The notes beneath the pieces were generated by a model. That model worked only from the letters and a program-made list of their open reading frames with translations, was not told where the DNA came from and ran no database searches. Shown piece by piece: positions 1 through 11,633 of a stretch of 64,000 nt of DNA. A program made the translations under genes and the position numbers. Numbering within the stretch: the stretch's first letter is position 1; the number at the start of each line of letters is the position of its first letter. The stretch covers positions 29,485,977 through 29,549,976 of the forward strand of contig CM047809.1 of assembly GCA_026214975.1 (NCBI GenBank). Reading direction: 5' to 3'. The stretch is from Gentiana macrophylla (lineage: Eukaryota > Streptophyta > Magnoliopsida > Gentianales > Gentianaceae).

Positions 1-1337
1 CGGTTCCGTGCAAACCTCTGGAGCTCCCCAAAAAACCCAAGAGAAAAAAGGCTGATCCTTCGACCATGACGGTAAGGGAAGCGGCGGCTAAAGGGAAGCC
101 TTTAAAGCCTAATAATCATGAGGCCTTAAGGAATTTGCCCTTATGAATCTGTATGAGAAGGATGTAGAGAAGCATTCGTGATAGATCCGGAAGAGTACCA
201 ACCTTGCCAAAACCCTTCAGCGATTTTACAATATTGACCCCAATATCTACCGGTTCTCCTTGATCGACTTTAATAAGGAGGAAGACAAGCTACGGCCTAG
301 CGATCGAGAAGATTTTATTTGTGCTCGCCGCCCTGGGGATACCATAATTCTTCACTTCGATCACTTCTTTGCCGGCTTCCGGCCCCCTTTCGATCCTTTT
401 TTGGTTAAGCTGCTGCGCGAGCTGCGAGTGTTGCCATGCGACCTGGCCGTTGGGGCCGCCATTCAGATCATGTCTTTCATTGTTCTCTGTCTAATGATGA
501 AGCAAGAGCCTACATTTTCCGTGTTCAAACAATTTCATTTGCTCTGTGGTACCTCTTTCCCGGGGTAGGCCAACGTTAGGGCCCAGACTCCCCGTTTATT
601 CTTCCATCTCCCTAACAAGATACAAAACTGGGGGGATCGCGTTTTTAAGGTCGAATCGAAAGTTGGTTGGCCTTTCCCTCATTCCCCTCCCCGTAAGGGG
701 AAATTTTCTATGATTGGTTTTGATGATCCTTTTGTGGACGAGTATCGATTCCTCCGAGGACTTTTGGTGATAATAGACTCTGATGGGGCCGCGCCCTCGA
801 AGAGGAATGTGTCCTGGATCGAATTCCTAGACATGGCGGAGCCCTATGCGAGCAGAGCTGGAATTGTGGGGCCGGCGAAAGGCCAACCTCTTGTGGCTAT
901 TGCATCTGAGGAGAGAGATTCTGATTGGGTCGGGGAGTGCCATATTAACCGTTGCTTTCCCTCAGAGTGTGCGGCACGTCAGGGTGATCCCAGCAAGAGG
1001 CCTCACCATAATTTTTCTTTGCTTTCTACTTCATTACTCTTCATGTCTTATTGCTTTGTTTTTTGTTTATTTTTCCAACTTTTGATGAACTTTTTTAAAC
1101 ATTCAGTCAGCAAGATGGATGCTACTCAGAGGCGAGCTCAAAGGCAGAAATTGGTAGATGATGCCGCAAAAGCGCAAAGCGGCGGCACTAAACAAGCTTT
1201 GGGAAGGATCCTCGAACGGTCGACTCTTGATTGTTGATGAAGCTTATAACCCCAATCCTCAAGTTCCGACAGCGACCCTAGTGGGCACGGGCTCGAGTCA
1301 AACTAGAGGGGCCCAGAAAAGGTTGCCAGGTGACGTT
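1..1337 (+). pseudogene. Tat-element antisense gene fragment (Transposase_28-like)
   Basis: This is a decayed copy of the gene at 21062-30521. From base 3 the frame reads a Lys/Pro-rich segment (ELPKKPKRK) that matches the other copy. A one-base deletion near 140 and a stop near 180 break it. Residues at 260-568 correspond to the putative plant gypsy-type transposon domain (Pfam Transposase_28 family; assigned from remembered sequence character): acidic FDHFFAGFRPPFDPF then a hydrophobic helix. 710-1000 continues with the WVGECH...CFPSEC segment. An intron-like stretch follows, and the next exon begins at the ATG at 1116 (MDATQRRAQRQ). The match stops abruptly at 1337 where an unrelated ~420 bp repeat starts. 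Its biochemical role is unknown. Confidence 0.7.
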
Positions 1338-1757
1338 CGTAAGAACGTCTAATTATTAAGATTGAGCTTGTCACGATAACGGTCTACGACCAACTATAAT
1401 ATAGACAGTAGTAAAATTGGTAACAATCAACTAGCAAGATTATGCAAGTTCAACTAAGCAAACTAGAGTTTCTAAGGTATTAGTTCAATCATGAGTAATT
1501 AGTTATTCCCCCCTCACATGCAACAGTCCTCCCTATTGGTGAATTTATTCATTGTTCAGCTACGGGTACAACTCCTAACCCTATCTACTCCGAAAATGGC
1601 AGTAGACAATCTAAATGCAAACTACCCTCCTTAATTGGTCCGTAATAGCCCATAAGCATAAAGAACTAGAGTTGTTGGTATTGAGCGCTAACTCATACCG
1701 CTAACCCGCCTAGACAGCTGTCGACATTGACCAGCACGTTCCTAGGGTCCATCAAGA
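1338..1757. repeat. left arm of ~420 bp inverted repeat
   Basis: This stretch is the reverse complement of 5418-5848 with only a few differences by eye, so about 99% identity. Both arms run from TCGTAAGAACGTC to CCATCAAGAT. The left arm joins the downstream break of one antisense-gene fragment; the right arm joins the start (ATGGATGC) of another copy of the same exon. The right arm continues to about 5930 with a sequence resembling the end of a gypsy-type LTR (a GTGGGA...GTAAGTGCCTTGCACGCG-type context). The arms are therefore best read as LTR-derived fragments, not the ends of a DNA transposon. Confidence 0.75.
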
Positions 1758-2084
1758 TAATTTCCTAATTAACACTTCACTAACAGTCCTTCATGTTAAT
1801 TTACGATAACATGCTGATGTATCTAAATATGCCGACACACCTATGTGTTAACGAAAACTGCCCATCTAGTCACCAGGATGGAGCCGGGCCGTGGCCACAG
1901 CATCGAAAGAAACAATCTGGTAGGGTCGAGGGATGGAAACCTTATGACGAGTGTGCAAACCTATAAGGTCTTAGTCGCTCAGGAGGCCGCCCAGCACCCT
2001 AAGTCGGAGATCAACAAGAGATGGCACGAGTCCGGGAGGGGAGCGACCAGGGGGAAGTCGAGATAAAGCAAGGAAGCAAGCACG
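1758..2084 (+). other. degraded stretch upstream of integrase tail
   Basis: No convincing reading frame is present. By position it could be the eroded C-terminal integrase region of the Tat fragment that becomes recognisable at 2085. The short frames here do not align to the intact copy well enough to call. Confidence 0.3.
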
Positions 2085-2255
2085 CAAGAGAGAAGGCCCA
2101 AAAAGTCCCAAAAAGGAAAGTTATCGGAAAACTGGGAGGGACCACTTCAGGTCGCAAGGATTGTCAAAAAGGGAACTTATGTATTGAAAGACAATCAAGG
2201 TCGCGAATACAATAGGCCTTGGTACGCTGATAACTTGAAATGATATTATATGTAA
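2085..2255 (+). pseudogene. Tat gypsy integrase C-terminal tail
   Basis: The frame reads SQKGKLSENWEGP...VARIVKKGTYVL...NQGREYNRPWYADNLK, then TGA, then YYM and TAA at 2253-2255. It matches the last ~50 residues of the minus-strand integrase ending at 32423 (GKLSESWEG...GREYNRPWHSDNLKKYYM). A Lys codon has become TGA four codons before the natural end. Its orientation (+) with antisense genes downstream on the minus strand reproduces the layout of the complete element at 19120-39104, so 2085-5417 is a plus-oriented Tat fragment. Confidence 0.8.
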
Positions 2256-2445
2256 GCGCAAACAATTTATTCAGAAAAAAAGGCTAGTTCCGACTAATAC
2301 AATTCAGCTACAGAGGCTCATCTCCGTTTCCGGCAAGCTTTCGGACACAGCTCCCGCAACCTTAACCAAAAACAGAGGGACACAAGATAAAATTTTCAAA
2401 CGTTAATGCGAACAACATAAAAACATCGATAAGGCAAACTAAATT

Positions 2446-3245
2446 TCAAGGGAACCCGCTGCGATCCAACGAATGAACCGGCACTCTGGCTACATCAGTA
2501 CACAATTTAGAAATCAGCGACCCGTACGGAATGCGGCGATCAGGGTCCATAGAAATAGAAAACACAACAGCTTCGCAATGGATCAAGACCCCCAATCAAT
2601 ATCCACTTGGGGGTCGCGAATAGCATGCAAAAGTAAAGCCTCAGCCTCGATAACCACCTCAAAATCCGCTGACGGAAGGGCTCGCGAGTTAATAAACCTT
2701 TTCCACTCATGATTACTACGAGACAGCTCAGATGCAGGACCCAGAGTATGAGGACGGAGACGGTGGGGGAAAAGCTCACGAATTGTGCGTCGTAGGTGAA
2801 TTCCCCAGTTTTCTGCATCTCCAAGGTCCCAAGCCACCTCATAATGAGCAGAGGGATTGACGGCGGGAATGCGAAGGGCAGCATTGATAGTCTCCGGAGA
2901 AAAGTCGACTGAGACGCCCCGGAGAACAACGGAACTAACTGTCTCCCCTGGTGAGGCCTCCGACAATAGGGAGTAGAATTCTTTAACCAGGGTAAGGTTG
3001 AAAAGTAACATGGGCGGAGAAACAAAATCCGACCCCCCAGAAAGCCGAATCCGGAGGAAGGAACCATCACCGTCAAGCTTGTCCTGATTCAGGCCTCTCT
3101 CCCTCACCAGCTTCACAACATCGAAATAACGCCAAAAATGATCTTTGGCAATAGGGGAGGCAGTAAGGAAAAAAGGAGAAACATCACGCACCGGACGAGC
3201 CTTGTACACACGCACTGAACTACCACCTGCAGATGGAGAAGACAT
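2446..3245 (-). pseudogene. Tat antisense gene 1, Transposase_32-like protein
   Basis: I place the start at 3245 (MSSPSAGGSSVRVYKARPV) because the plus-strand homologue also starts MS just before RVWKARPIRDVSPFFL; the longer upstream frame is not conserved. The protein reads ARPVRDVSPFFLTASPIAKDHF, then LVKEFYSLLSE, then VVLRGVSVDFSPETINAALRIP. That is the pattern of the putative plant transposon protein family (Pfam Transposase_32), often found in Tat and Athila gypsy elements. A frameshift near 2585 (one G missing in IDWG-VLIH) ends the long frame; the other frame continues to TGA at 2446-2448. The length (~265 residues) equals that of the homologue at 31458. Function is unknown. It lies antisense just downstream of the integrase tail. 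Confidence 0.75.
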
Positions 3246-3987
3246 GAGCAAAAACAAATGGGGAGAGGTAATGGAGAACAAATGGGGAGACAAAACGAGC
3301 GGGATTAGCGGACAGCACTCACGCGTTTTATCAAAATTTCGAAATTCAAAAACGTGGTCAAACGTCTGACAATTGAGCAACCCGAGATTCAGGGCTACTT
3401 AAATGGCACAATTACCGAACGGGTTAAAAGACCGTCAAGGAGTTGTCCAATCAAGTCGGAGCATCAGCTTTCTAGAGGCACGCCCGCTGCTCACCTGGGA
3501 ACAACAAATTCTTGTCCCAGTCAATGTTCGCCCTCGACTTGCTCAAAAACTGAGGGGCCGGAACTTGGAATTTTCAAAAGCAAGACACTATTTCCTGGAG
3601 ATCGCCTTAGCCCTTATGCCAAACAGAGGGGCTGCATGTCAAAATTTTCGAAGTTATTCGGCACAAGATCGTAGCGACCTCACAGAAACAGGGGGCCGTG
3701 CGAAATTCTGAACACATGGCCAAAGGGATTTCTATTTTAGTGAGCTAACAATTTTAATCTCGCTGAAATAAAAGGGGGCACAAACACACAACATACAAGA
3801 ACAAAAGGCAACGAATCAAGAAAACAAGACAAGTGAATAAAACAAATCATCGAAAGGCGGCCCTAAGTAGAGCCCGTCAAATTACAAAGTATAAAAGCCA
3901 ATCACAGTAAGTTAAAAATCAACAAATTGTTTGAAACAAAGCGGGAGAGTACAGATCGCTCAAATCTCGCAAAAACAGGCATAAATC
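3246..3987 (-). other. non-coding spacer between two antisense genes
   Basis: This stretch separates the 3' end of the larger antisense gene (stop at 3988) from the start of the smaller (3245). On the minus strand a TATA-like ATTTAAGTAG at about 3393-3404 sits in the place occupied by a clear TATAAAAG in the homologous spacer at 30522-31457. I see no credible coding frame. Confidence 0.45.
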
Positions 3988-5417
3988 TTAAACTGGGCTA
4001 GGAGGAGCATCGGTGCAATCGCCTTCTCCATCGCTGCCATCCTCATTGTCGGTGACCGGAGTGTTCTTCAAAATAGCAAAATTGATAGGATTAACCGGGG
4101 AAGGATCCTATACCGGCTCGCCATCCTTTACCTGCCCAGTCTGGATGGCGACAATATGATCTGGAGCATAAGGAATATCCGGATGAAGAGCCAACAAGTC
4201 GGGATTCCGCTGGGGCATGTTAACCCACTGGAGTATCTCCTCGAAGCTGAGCGACTCTCTCTCATGATATGCCCAAAGGCAGCGAGCGAGATGGTTGAAG
4301 CCTTGATCAAAACTCACCTGTAAATGATAGAAGAACTCGTCCGTCTCCTGATAGGCCGCAAACGGCTGCAGGACCAGCTTCCTCGGCGGTTTCGTTGGCG
4401 ACAAGAAGTTGCTCCTTCAAGCTCGCAACCTCCTGCTCAGCGGCCTTTAAAGCCTCCACGGATTTCTGAGAATGATCAGTCAAGATCTTCATTTTCTCCT
4501 TCAACTCCTCATCTATCTTCGTGCTTGCCTCCATAGACTTCTTCATGCGATCTATTTCGGCCTGGGTTTTGACATTCTTGGCCTCAGCAGCGAGCCTTGC
4601 TTTTTCAGAGGCACCAAGGGCCGCCGTCGCTTTCCTCAACCAACATTGCGCTTCTCAGCGGCCTCGGTAGCTTTCATTATGTGAGTCCCAAGTTGTCAAA
4701 AAAAAATGATGAGTTCGCAGAAAGAGAAAAGAGAAGGAAAAGCAATAATAAACATAAACAATGGCTTACCGTGGAGGAGGCGATCCCAAATTCGCCAGCA
4801 AGATCATTCAACTCTGTAACCTCATCCCTGGTAGGGGCATTGTCGCGAACAACCACTCGGTCAATAATTCCTCTGCCAATCTCCATCTGTATTCCGGCCG
4901 GTGCGTCCCACGACAAGCGGTCCAGAGGGATAACGTCAGGAATTGCCTCCCTAAGTTGTCTTGCCTTCACCATATCAAGCGGACCTCCGGTGAACTCAGC
5001 GTCCAACCAAAGGGCCTCTTTCCCCTGGTATCCACGAGGCAACGTCCTTCTCGGCGGTGCCATCTCCTCATCAGCGGCCTCCTCCACGACAGCAGTTCGC
5101 TTCTCAGCGCGATCAGAACCCTTGCTAGCGCCGCCAACAACTTTAGATTTTTCAACCCTTGATCGTTTGGACTCCGGGGCCACCTTAGCAGAGACGTCAC
5201 CTGGCAACCTTTTCTGGGCCCCTCTAGTTTGACTCGAGCCCGTGCCCACTAGGGTCGCTGTCGAAACTTGAGGATTGGGGTTATAAGCTTCATCAACAAC
5301 TGAAGAGTCGACCGTTCGAGGGATCCTTCCCAAAGCTTGTTTCAGCGCCGCCTGCCTGCCTTTTGCGGCATCATCTACCAATTTCTGCCTTTGAGCTCGC
5401 CTCTGAGTAGCATCCAT
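3988..5417 (-). pseudogene. Tat antisense gene 2, C-terminal half (coiled coil)
   Basis: The frame starts at 5417 with MDATQRRAQRQKLVDDAAK, exactly the exon start seen at 29101 and 1116. It continues through KRSRVEKSK, then PRGYQGKEALWLDAEF and IQMEIGRG. An intron donor GTAAGC after ...ASST near 4765 is conserved, but the acceptor near 4690 has changed from CAG to CAA. The next part (4670-4310) is Ala/Lys/Glu-rich and predicted coiled coil. It ends with the conserved YQETDEFFYHLQVSFDQGFNHLARCLWAYHERESLSFEEILQW segment in a shifted frame and a Pro-rich tail with TAA at 3988-3990. The 5' exons are missing; the 420 bp repeat abuts the ATG. Function is unknown. Confidence 0.7.
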
Positions 5418-5930
5418 CTTGATGGACCCTAGGAACGTGCTGGTCAATGTCGACAGCTGTCTAGGCGGGTTAGCGGTATGAGTTAGCGCTCAATACCAAC
5501 AACTCTAGTTCTTTATGCTTATGGGCTATTACGGACCAATTAAGGAGGGTAGTTTGCATTTAGATTGTCTACTGCCATTGTCGGAGTAGATAGGGTTAGG
5601 AGTTGTACCCGTAGCTGAACAATGAATAAATTCACCAATAGGGAGGACTGTTGCATGTGAGGGGGGAATAACTAATTACTCATGATTGAACTAATACCTT
5701 AGAAACTCTAGTTTGCTTCGTTGAACTTGCATAATCTTGCTAGTTGATTGTTACCAATTTTACTACTGTCTATATTATAGTTGGTCGTAGACCGTTATCG
5801 TGACAAGCTCAATCTTAATAATTAGACGTTCTTACGAGTATCTGTGGGATGGACCTTGATTTGTCAGTACTCTACTACGATAGACCTAGTCCTATTGGTA
5901 GTAAGTGCCTTGCACGCGATCAGGTTCCAG
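5418..5930. repeat. right arm of inverted repeat plus LTR-like extension
   Basis: 5418-5848 is the mirror of 1338-1757. 5849-5930 continues without a partner in the window and resembles the end of a gypsy LTR. At 5932 the sequence changes to copia integrase, so the copia element is truncated on the left at this junction. Confidence 0.65.
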
Positions 5931-5931
5931 A

Positions 5932-8105
5932 GTAATTAACCTATTGAATATTGGGGTTTCTGTCTTTTACTTGTTGTAAAATTAATTAATGCTACACATG
6001 CACCACTACTGAAGGAAAGCACTCCACATGAAGTGCTTTATAGCACTAAACCAGACTATTCTGTGTTTAAGGTTTTTGGTTGCTCAGTTTTTTCTTGCAT
6101 ACTTCAGCAGTACATGACAAAATTTGACTCAAGATGTAGGACTTGTGTCTACCTTGGGAAATCCAATACATCCAAGGGTGCTATTCTTTTAGACATTACC
6201 AACAAAGATATATTTGTTGCTAGAAATACTCAATTCCATGAGACTTATTTTCCTCTGTTTCAACAGGTATTAGGAAAGGCTAGATATCTTGCTGACATGC
6301 CAGTTCCTTTACCAGTAATGGACAGCTTTGATGATCTGTTGAATGAGTCAGCAGACCACCCAGACACAGGGTCAACTGCAACTAAGGCATCTAATGAAGA
6401 GGCACACAATTAAGAAGGCCACAAGAACAGGGAAATCACCAACCTTTTATCATGAAGGTGCTCATACTGTTCAGCAGACCCCACACCTGCTGAGTGAGGT
6501 CATGAGCCTAGACAATCTCTCAGCAGATTATGCCAGATTCATCAATGATATTGATGCTATTAAAGAACCTAAGACTTACAATCAAGCCATCAAGCATGAT
6601 GAATGGAAATAAGCAATGCAAAAGGAGATTGAAGCTCTACAAAAGACTCATACATGAGAGATAGTTGATCTCCCCCAGACATGAAACCTATTGGGTGCAA
6701 GTGGGTATATAGAGTCAAATACAATCCTAATAGGCCAGTAGAGAGATACAAAGCTAGACTAGTAGCAAAAGGCTACACTCAAACATATGGCATTGATTAT
6801 CAAGAAACCTACTCTCATGTTGTCAAGATTACTACGGTCAAAACTTTACTTGCAGCAGCAGCACCCAATAATTGGCATATACATCAGATGGATGTTAACA
6901 TTGCCTTTTTACATGGAGTCTTGCATGAAAAAGTATACATGCAATTGCCACCAGGTTGTGTAGCAACTAAACCAAATCAAGTTTGCAGATTAACCAAATC
7001 ACTTTATGGCCTAAAGCAAGCCAATAGACAATGGAACTGCAAATTCCCTGAGTTTTTAGTAGCTCAAGGATTCATTCAGTCTAAGAATGACAATAGTTTA
7101 TTCACAAAAGGATTAGGACAGTCATTTATTGCTTTGCTGGTCTATGTAGATCACATCATATCAGCAAGCCCTAGTGAACAATTAATTCAACAGGTCAAGG
7201 ATGCCTTACATCAACAATTCACTATCAAGGATCATGGAAAACTGAGATATTTCATAGGCATTGAAGCTGCTAGAACTCCTGCTGGCATATCAATTTCTCA
7301 AAGAAAATACACTATTAATCTCCTATAAGAATATGAATTTTTGGGAGCAAAACCTGCCAAGACATCTATGGAGTCCAGGCAAACTATACAGCATGGTGAT
7401 TCACCACTTTTGAAAGATAACACTGCTTACACATCATTAGTGGGCAAACTTATCTATCTTACTTTTACAAGACCAGATATTGCCTTTGAAGTTCAGCAGT
7501 TGAGTCAATTTCTAGACACTCCTACTGAAAATCATATGAAGGCAGCATACATACTGCGGAGGTATTTGAAAGCCAACCCTGGTCAATGAATCTTATTTCC
7601 AGCAAACAATGATCTTATACTCACAGGATTTACAGACAGTGATCGGGCTGGTTGTCCTGAAACAAGAAAATCAATATCAGGCTACATGATGTTCCTAGGA
7701 GATGCACCAATCTCTTGGAAGGCAAATAAACAAACTACTATAGCAAGAAGTTCTTCAGAGGCTGAATATACGGCTATGGCAGATATAGTTTGTGAAATTC
7801 AATGGCTCATTTACATTCTTCAAGATCTAAAAATTCCAATTCAACTACCTACTGTCTTATTTTGTGACAATTCCAGTGCCTTGCACATTGCCCATAATCA
7901 TGTCTTTTATGAAAGAACCAAACACATAGAGATTGACTGTCATGTTGTAAGAGACGAAGTAAAATCCAGATTTGTCAAACTGCTTCCAGTCAACACTAAA
8001 GAACAAATAGCTGGCATTCTTACCAAAGCCTTGAATGCACCCATTTTCTCTTATCTAATAGACAATATGGTAATTTCAAAGACATTTCAAAGTTCCAGTA
8101 GCTAA
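5932..8105 (+). pseudogene. copia pol fragment (integrase C-end, RT, RNase H)
   Basis: This is a 5'-truncated Ty1/copia polyprotein. It opens in degraded integrase C-terminal sequence matching 12676-13047 on the minus strand. 6033-6640 carries the linker (STKPDYSVFKVFGCSVFS, FHETYFPLFQQ). RT at 6681-7330 shows [25 protein letters not shown] residues, HQMDVNIAFLHG, LTKSLYGLKQA and LVYVDHII, where the catalytic YVDD pair has become YVDH. RNase H at 7341-8105 shows SLVGKLIYLTFTRPDIAF, SSSEAEYTAMAD and FCDNSSALHIAHN. There are internal stops near 6411, 6610 and 7588. It was one open frame originally; gag, protease and most of integrase are lost. Confidence 0.85.
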
Positions 8106-8145
8106 AGGGAATGCTGAGTGCAAGCTGTTCATGTACCACTCTCAG

Positions 8146-8466
8146 CTTGATGGGGTCAGTATAGAGGCTGAAGGGAATGCTGAGTACAGACGGTTGATAC
8201 ACTCTGCTGATTGAATGAAGATACAATAGCTTGCTAATAGTGTGAAGGCACATCAGCCTGCTGAGTAATCTAATGTACTGTGATGTAGAAAGTGGTTATT
8301 CAGTTATTGTTTGTTGTAACCACTTGTAACTTACTTCTAACTGATTCATGAGGTGTATGAAGTTATAAATACCCCATGATCAGCTACATTGTAATGTAAT
8401 TTGTAACTTTCAGTTCATCAATAATAATTCCGCATTTTATCTTCAGTTTATATTCTATAAACTTCA
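8146..8466 (+). repeat. polypurine tract and 3' LTR of the plus-strand copia fragment
   Basis: A purine tract CTTGATGGGG (8146-8155) aligns with the CTTGAGGGGG tract of the minus-strand relative. 8156-8466 is LTR-like: it shares GAGGTGTATGAAG and the downstream TATAAATACCCC (TATA box near 8366) and ends ACTTCA as the relative ends TCTTCA. The 5' LTR is missing. The 148 bases to 8614 hold nothing I recognise. Confidence 0.6.
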
Positions 8467-8614
8467 TCAATCTAGTTGTGATTTCGCAGCAAACAACGGT
8501 GTGGTGGGTTGTAGCAGTGGTCCGGTGTTTGTTTCTTCGGTTTCTTTATTGTCTTTTCTTTTTCTTTTGTGTTTCTTGTCAACTTATGGGTAGATTTTGA
8601 GGTTCCACGTGTTT

Positions 8615-8930
8615 TGAAGATTGTAGAAAACAAACGAAAGAAAGAACACAGAAGAATTTTTATACAAAGAATAATCAACAAGTTATGTTACAAGGATACT
8701 GCTCATGGGGTGTTTATAGCTTCATACACCTCATAGGTTAGTTAAGAAAAGTTACAAGCGGTTATAAAAGAATCTAACAAGATAACGTTTCTGACTAAAA
8801 ACTACTACGCTGACTAGTTCAGCTGTCTGTTAAGTCACCGGTAGTCTGCTGAGTCTTTAGGTAGTCTGATGATTTCTTCAGTATTCAATGACTTGCACAC
8901 AACACTTCTTTCAGCACATATATTGTCACA
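8615..8930 (-). repeat. 3' LTR of minus-strand copia
   Basis: About 316 bp; it aligns along its length with 15039-15336 (shared AACAAACGAAAGAAAGAA and GCTGACTAGTTCAGC). On the minus strand it is preceded by TTGAGGGGG (8931-8939), the polypurine tract. A TATAAACACC box lies near 8715-8726. Confidence 0.85.
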
Positions 8931-8976
8931 CCCCCTCAAGCAAAGAGTGGTAAATGATCAGCTTGCACTCAGCACT

Positions 8977-9985
8977 TCAACTACTGGAACTATTAGTAAA
9001 GATCTTATAAATCCCCAACTTGTGTAGCAGGTATAAAATGATAGGTGCATACAAGGCCTTGGTGAGAATGTCAGCAATTTGTTCTTTTGTGTTAGCTGGA
9101 AGCAACTTGACAAGTCCAAACTTAACTTTGTCTCTAACAACATGACAGTCAATTTCAATGTGTTTGGTCCTTTCATGAAAAACAGGATTATGAGCAATGT
9201 ACATAGCACTTGCATTGTCACAAAAGAGTTGAGCATGAAATTGAACATGAATCTTCAAACTTATGAGAATGTAAACAATCCAATGAAGTTCACAAACTGC
9301 ATTGGCCATAGCCCCATATTCAGCTTCTGAATAACTCCTAGATATAGTTCTATGATTCTTATCTTTCCAAGAGATATGAGCATCCCCTAAGAACATCATG
9401 TAGTCTGATACCGATTTTCTAGTTTCAGGACACCCTACCCAATCACTGTCAGTAAAGCCTTTCAAAACAAGATTGCTCTCTGCTGAGAATAATATTCCTT
9501 GCCCTGGATTAGCTTTTAGATACCTCGGCAATCTGTGAACAACTTTCATGTGATTTTCAGTGGGAGTGTCAAGAAATTGACTCAACTACTGGACTGCATA
9601 GGCTATGTCTAGTCTGGTGAAGGTAAAATAGATCAACTTGCCCATAAAATATATGTGGACGTTATTATCCTCTAAAAGTGATGAATCCCCATGTTGTAAA
9701 GTCTGCTTGGACTCCATAGGTGTCTTGGCAGATTTTGCTCCCAAAATTCATATTCTTCTAAGAGGTTTAGTGTGTACATCCTTTGAGAAATAGAAATTCC
9801 TGCACAGGTTGTGGCAGCCTCAATGCCCAATAAATATCTCAATTTTCCAAGGTCTTTAATGGTGAACTACTGATACAAAGCATCTTTCACTTTTCCTGAA
9901 TCAACTAAGCATCATGGCTTGCTGCTATTATGTCATCTACATAAACCAGCAGAGCTATAAAATACTGTCATGACCCTTTGGTGAA
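8977..9985 (-). pseudogene. copia RNase H and distal RT
   Basis: The open frame 8977-9585 encodes copia RNase H: SQFLDTPTENHMK, GFTDSDWVGCPETRKSVSDYMMFLG, SYSEAEYGAMANAVCE, LFCDNASAMYIAHNPVFHERTKHIEIDCH and a LTKAL-type end. The catalytic Asp in TDSDW, the Glu in SEAEY and the Asp in FCDN are all present. Upstream to about 9985 the RT C-terminal part (PKSTPMESKQTLQHG-like and the YVDDIIA region) is readable only with stops. The coding sequence resumes at 11634 beyond a solo LTR. Confidence 0.8.
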
Positions 9986-9990
9986 CAAAC

Positions 9991-11628
9991 TGTTGGTCTA
10001 TTGAAAAGGATTTTTTTAAGTTTTGAAGGGGGTGAATAAACTTAACACTTAAATTTTTTTGGAGTTTAACAGATCAGCTGATCTTATAGTCTGCTAACTA
10101 TAGGGTCTATTGAGTCGGATGCAGCGGAGTAATAAATAAGCCTTTTTACTTGTTGTTTTAAAGATGATGCGAAGTATTAGAAACTCAGCAGTGAGATGTG
10201 TGTGGATTCAGTAGCTAGTTCTACAGATTGATAACTTTCAGTAAATGAAATGCAGAAAGTAAATGCAATAAATAAAGTAAGGCAAGATTTATAGTGGTTC
10301 CATGTCGTGTAATTCTGTCAGTCCACTCTTCTCCTGTGATGTTGGAGGAAATTCACTAGAGTCTTTTGATGTTGCAGTTACAAATCCCTAAACTGTTTGT
10401 CTTTGACCAATAACTATGGCTTCACAAACTAAATACTAAGAATAGGTAGAATCGCTGCTCCTAAGTACTCCACTGGTCCTTGAAGGGTGGGATTGCCTCT
10501 TCACCAGCTCCACCACAAAAAACAACAGTTCTTGACACTCAGCAGTTCTTCTCTATCTTCAGGTTTCTTTGATAAGCAAAGGGTTTGAATCAAGAATGTG
10601 ATTCAGCTTTTGCAAGCTTTTGATCAGGATGAAAAGATCAGTAGCTTAGGTTCTCCTAGTGTGTATTCTAGATGATACTTGAATGTAGGAACACTTGAAG
10701 AATTTCTCCATCAATATGTATTCTTATTTCAGCAGGGTGTAATGCTTTTTATTGCTTGTAAGTTCGGTAGTAATTCTGGTTCCAGGGGTCCTTTATTTAT
10801 AGCTGAAAATTCTATGCTTGAATTTGAATTTCAAATCTGACCGTCATAGGATTTTCTGATTATTCCCCGAAATTCCCTTTGTTTTACTCCTCTGTCGGTA
10901 TGTCGGTGTCCTTCTGACAGACAGACTGTCAACCAATGGTTTAATTCTATTTTGATTTGGCTCAGAATTCCTTACAACATTCCTTCAATCTCCACCATTG
11001 ATTAACTGATTAATCCAGTGCTTGATATTCATTCTTATCCATTTAATCTTCCAAAACAATTCTTGAAACGGATTAATCTGATTTTTGTATACTCAGCTAC
11101 TGTCAGGTTCATGTGTCTGCTGAGGTATACACTGGTCGGCTGACTTATGGTCTGTTGTGTTCTTGAATGAACACTCAGGTGATTCCTTCTCGTATAACTT
11201 TTATTTGTGAAGTTAGAGTACACCATCTTAAACATAACTAAGTCCCATTCATCACATGTCCTTTTTGGGAACGTAGACCTTCATTACAAGGTATATGTGA
11301 TCGGTTTAGGCCATCACAGACTTACCTAAAATCCGACCCCATATCTTTGGCTTTTAAGTCTTCATTACTTAGTTTGAACCCTTAGTCTTCAATACTAAGT
11401 TTGAACCCTCAACCTTCAGTCTTCAAGAGTCCTAGACACTCTACTAAACACCTAATCTAGATAGGTCTACTGAACTAGTCAGCTAGCCTTCTTTACAGTG
11501 CTTGTTTGATCAAACCCATACAAAGATCAAACTCTAGTAAACCTATACATTCATTCTAGACATCTTTGTTTCTTGGCCCTATAACTGCTAGTCTGTCACT
11601 GATCATTAAAAGTAAAATATGTCTAACA
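9991..11628 (-). mobile_element. solo LTR (1.64 kb) inside copia RT
   Basis: It starts TGTTGGTC and ends GTCTAACA, with the 5 bp duplication CAAAC at 9986-9990 and 11629-11633. RT coding sequence matches the plus-strand relative directly across this junction. It has no open frame of note. A TATAAATA box on the minus strand at 10794-10801 fits an LTR promoter about midway, which sets the orientation. An internal region is absent, so I read it as a solo LTR left by LTR-LTR recombination. The parent family is not otherwise present in the window. Confidence 0.85.
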
Positions 11629-11633
11629 CAAAC

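Noticed and set aside
2540..3076. 178-residue minus-strand frame and other overlapping frames
   Set aside because: They are alternate frames of the Transposase_32-like pseudogene, with no conserved content.
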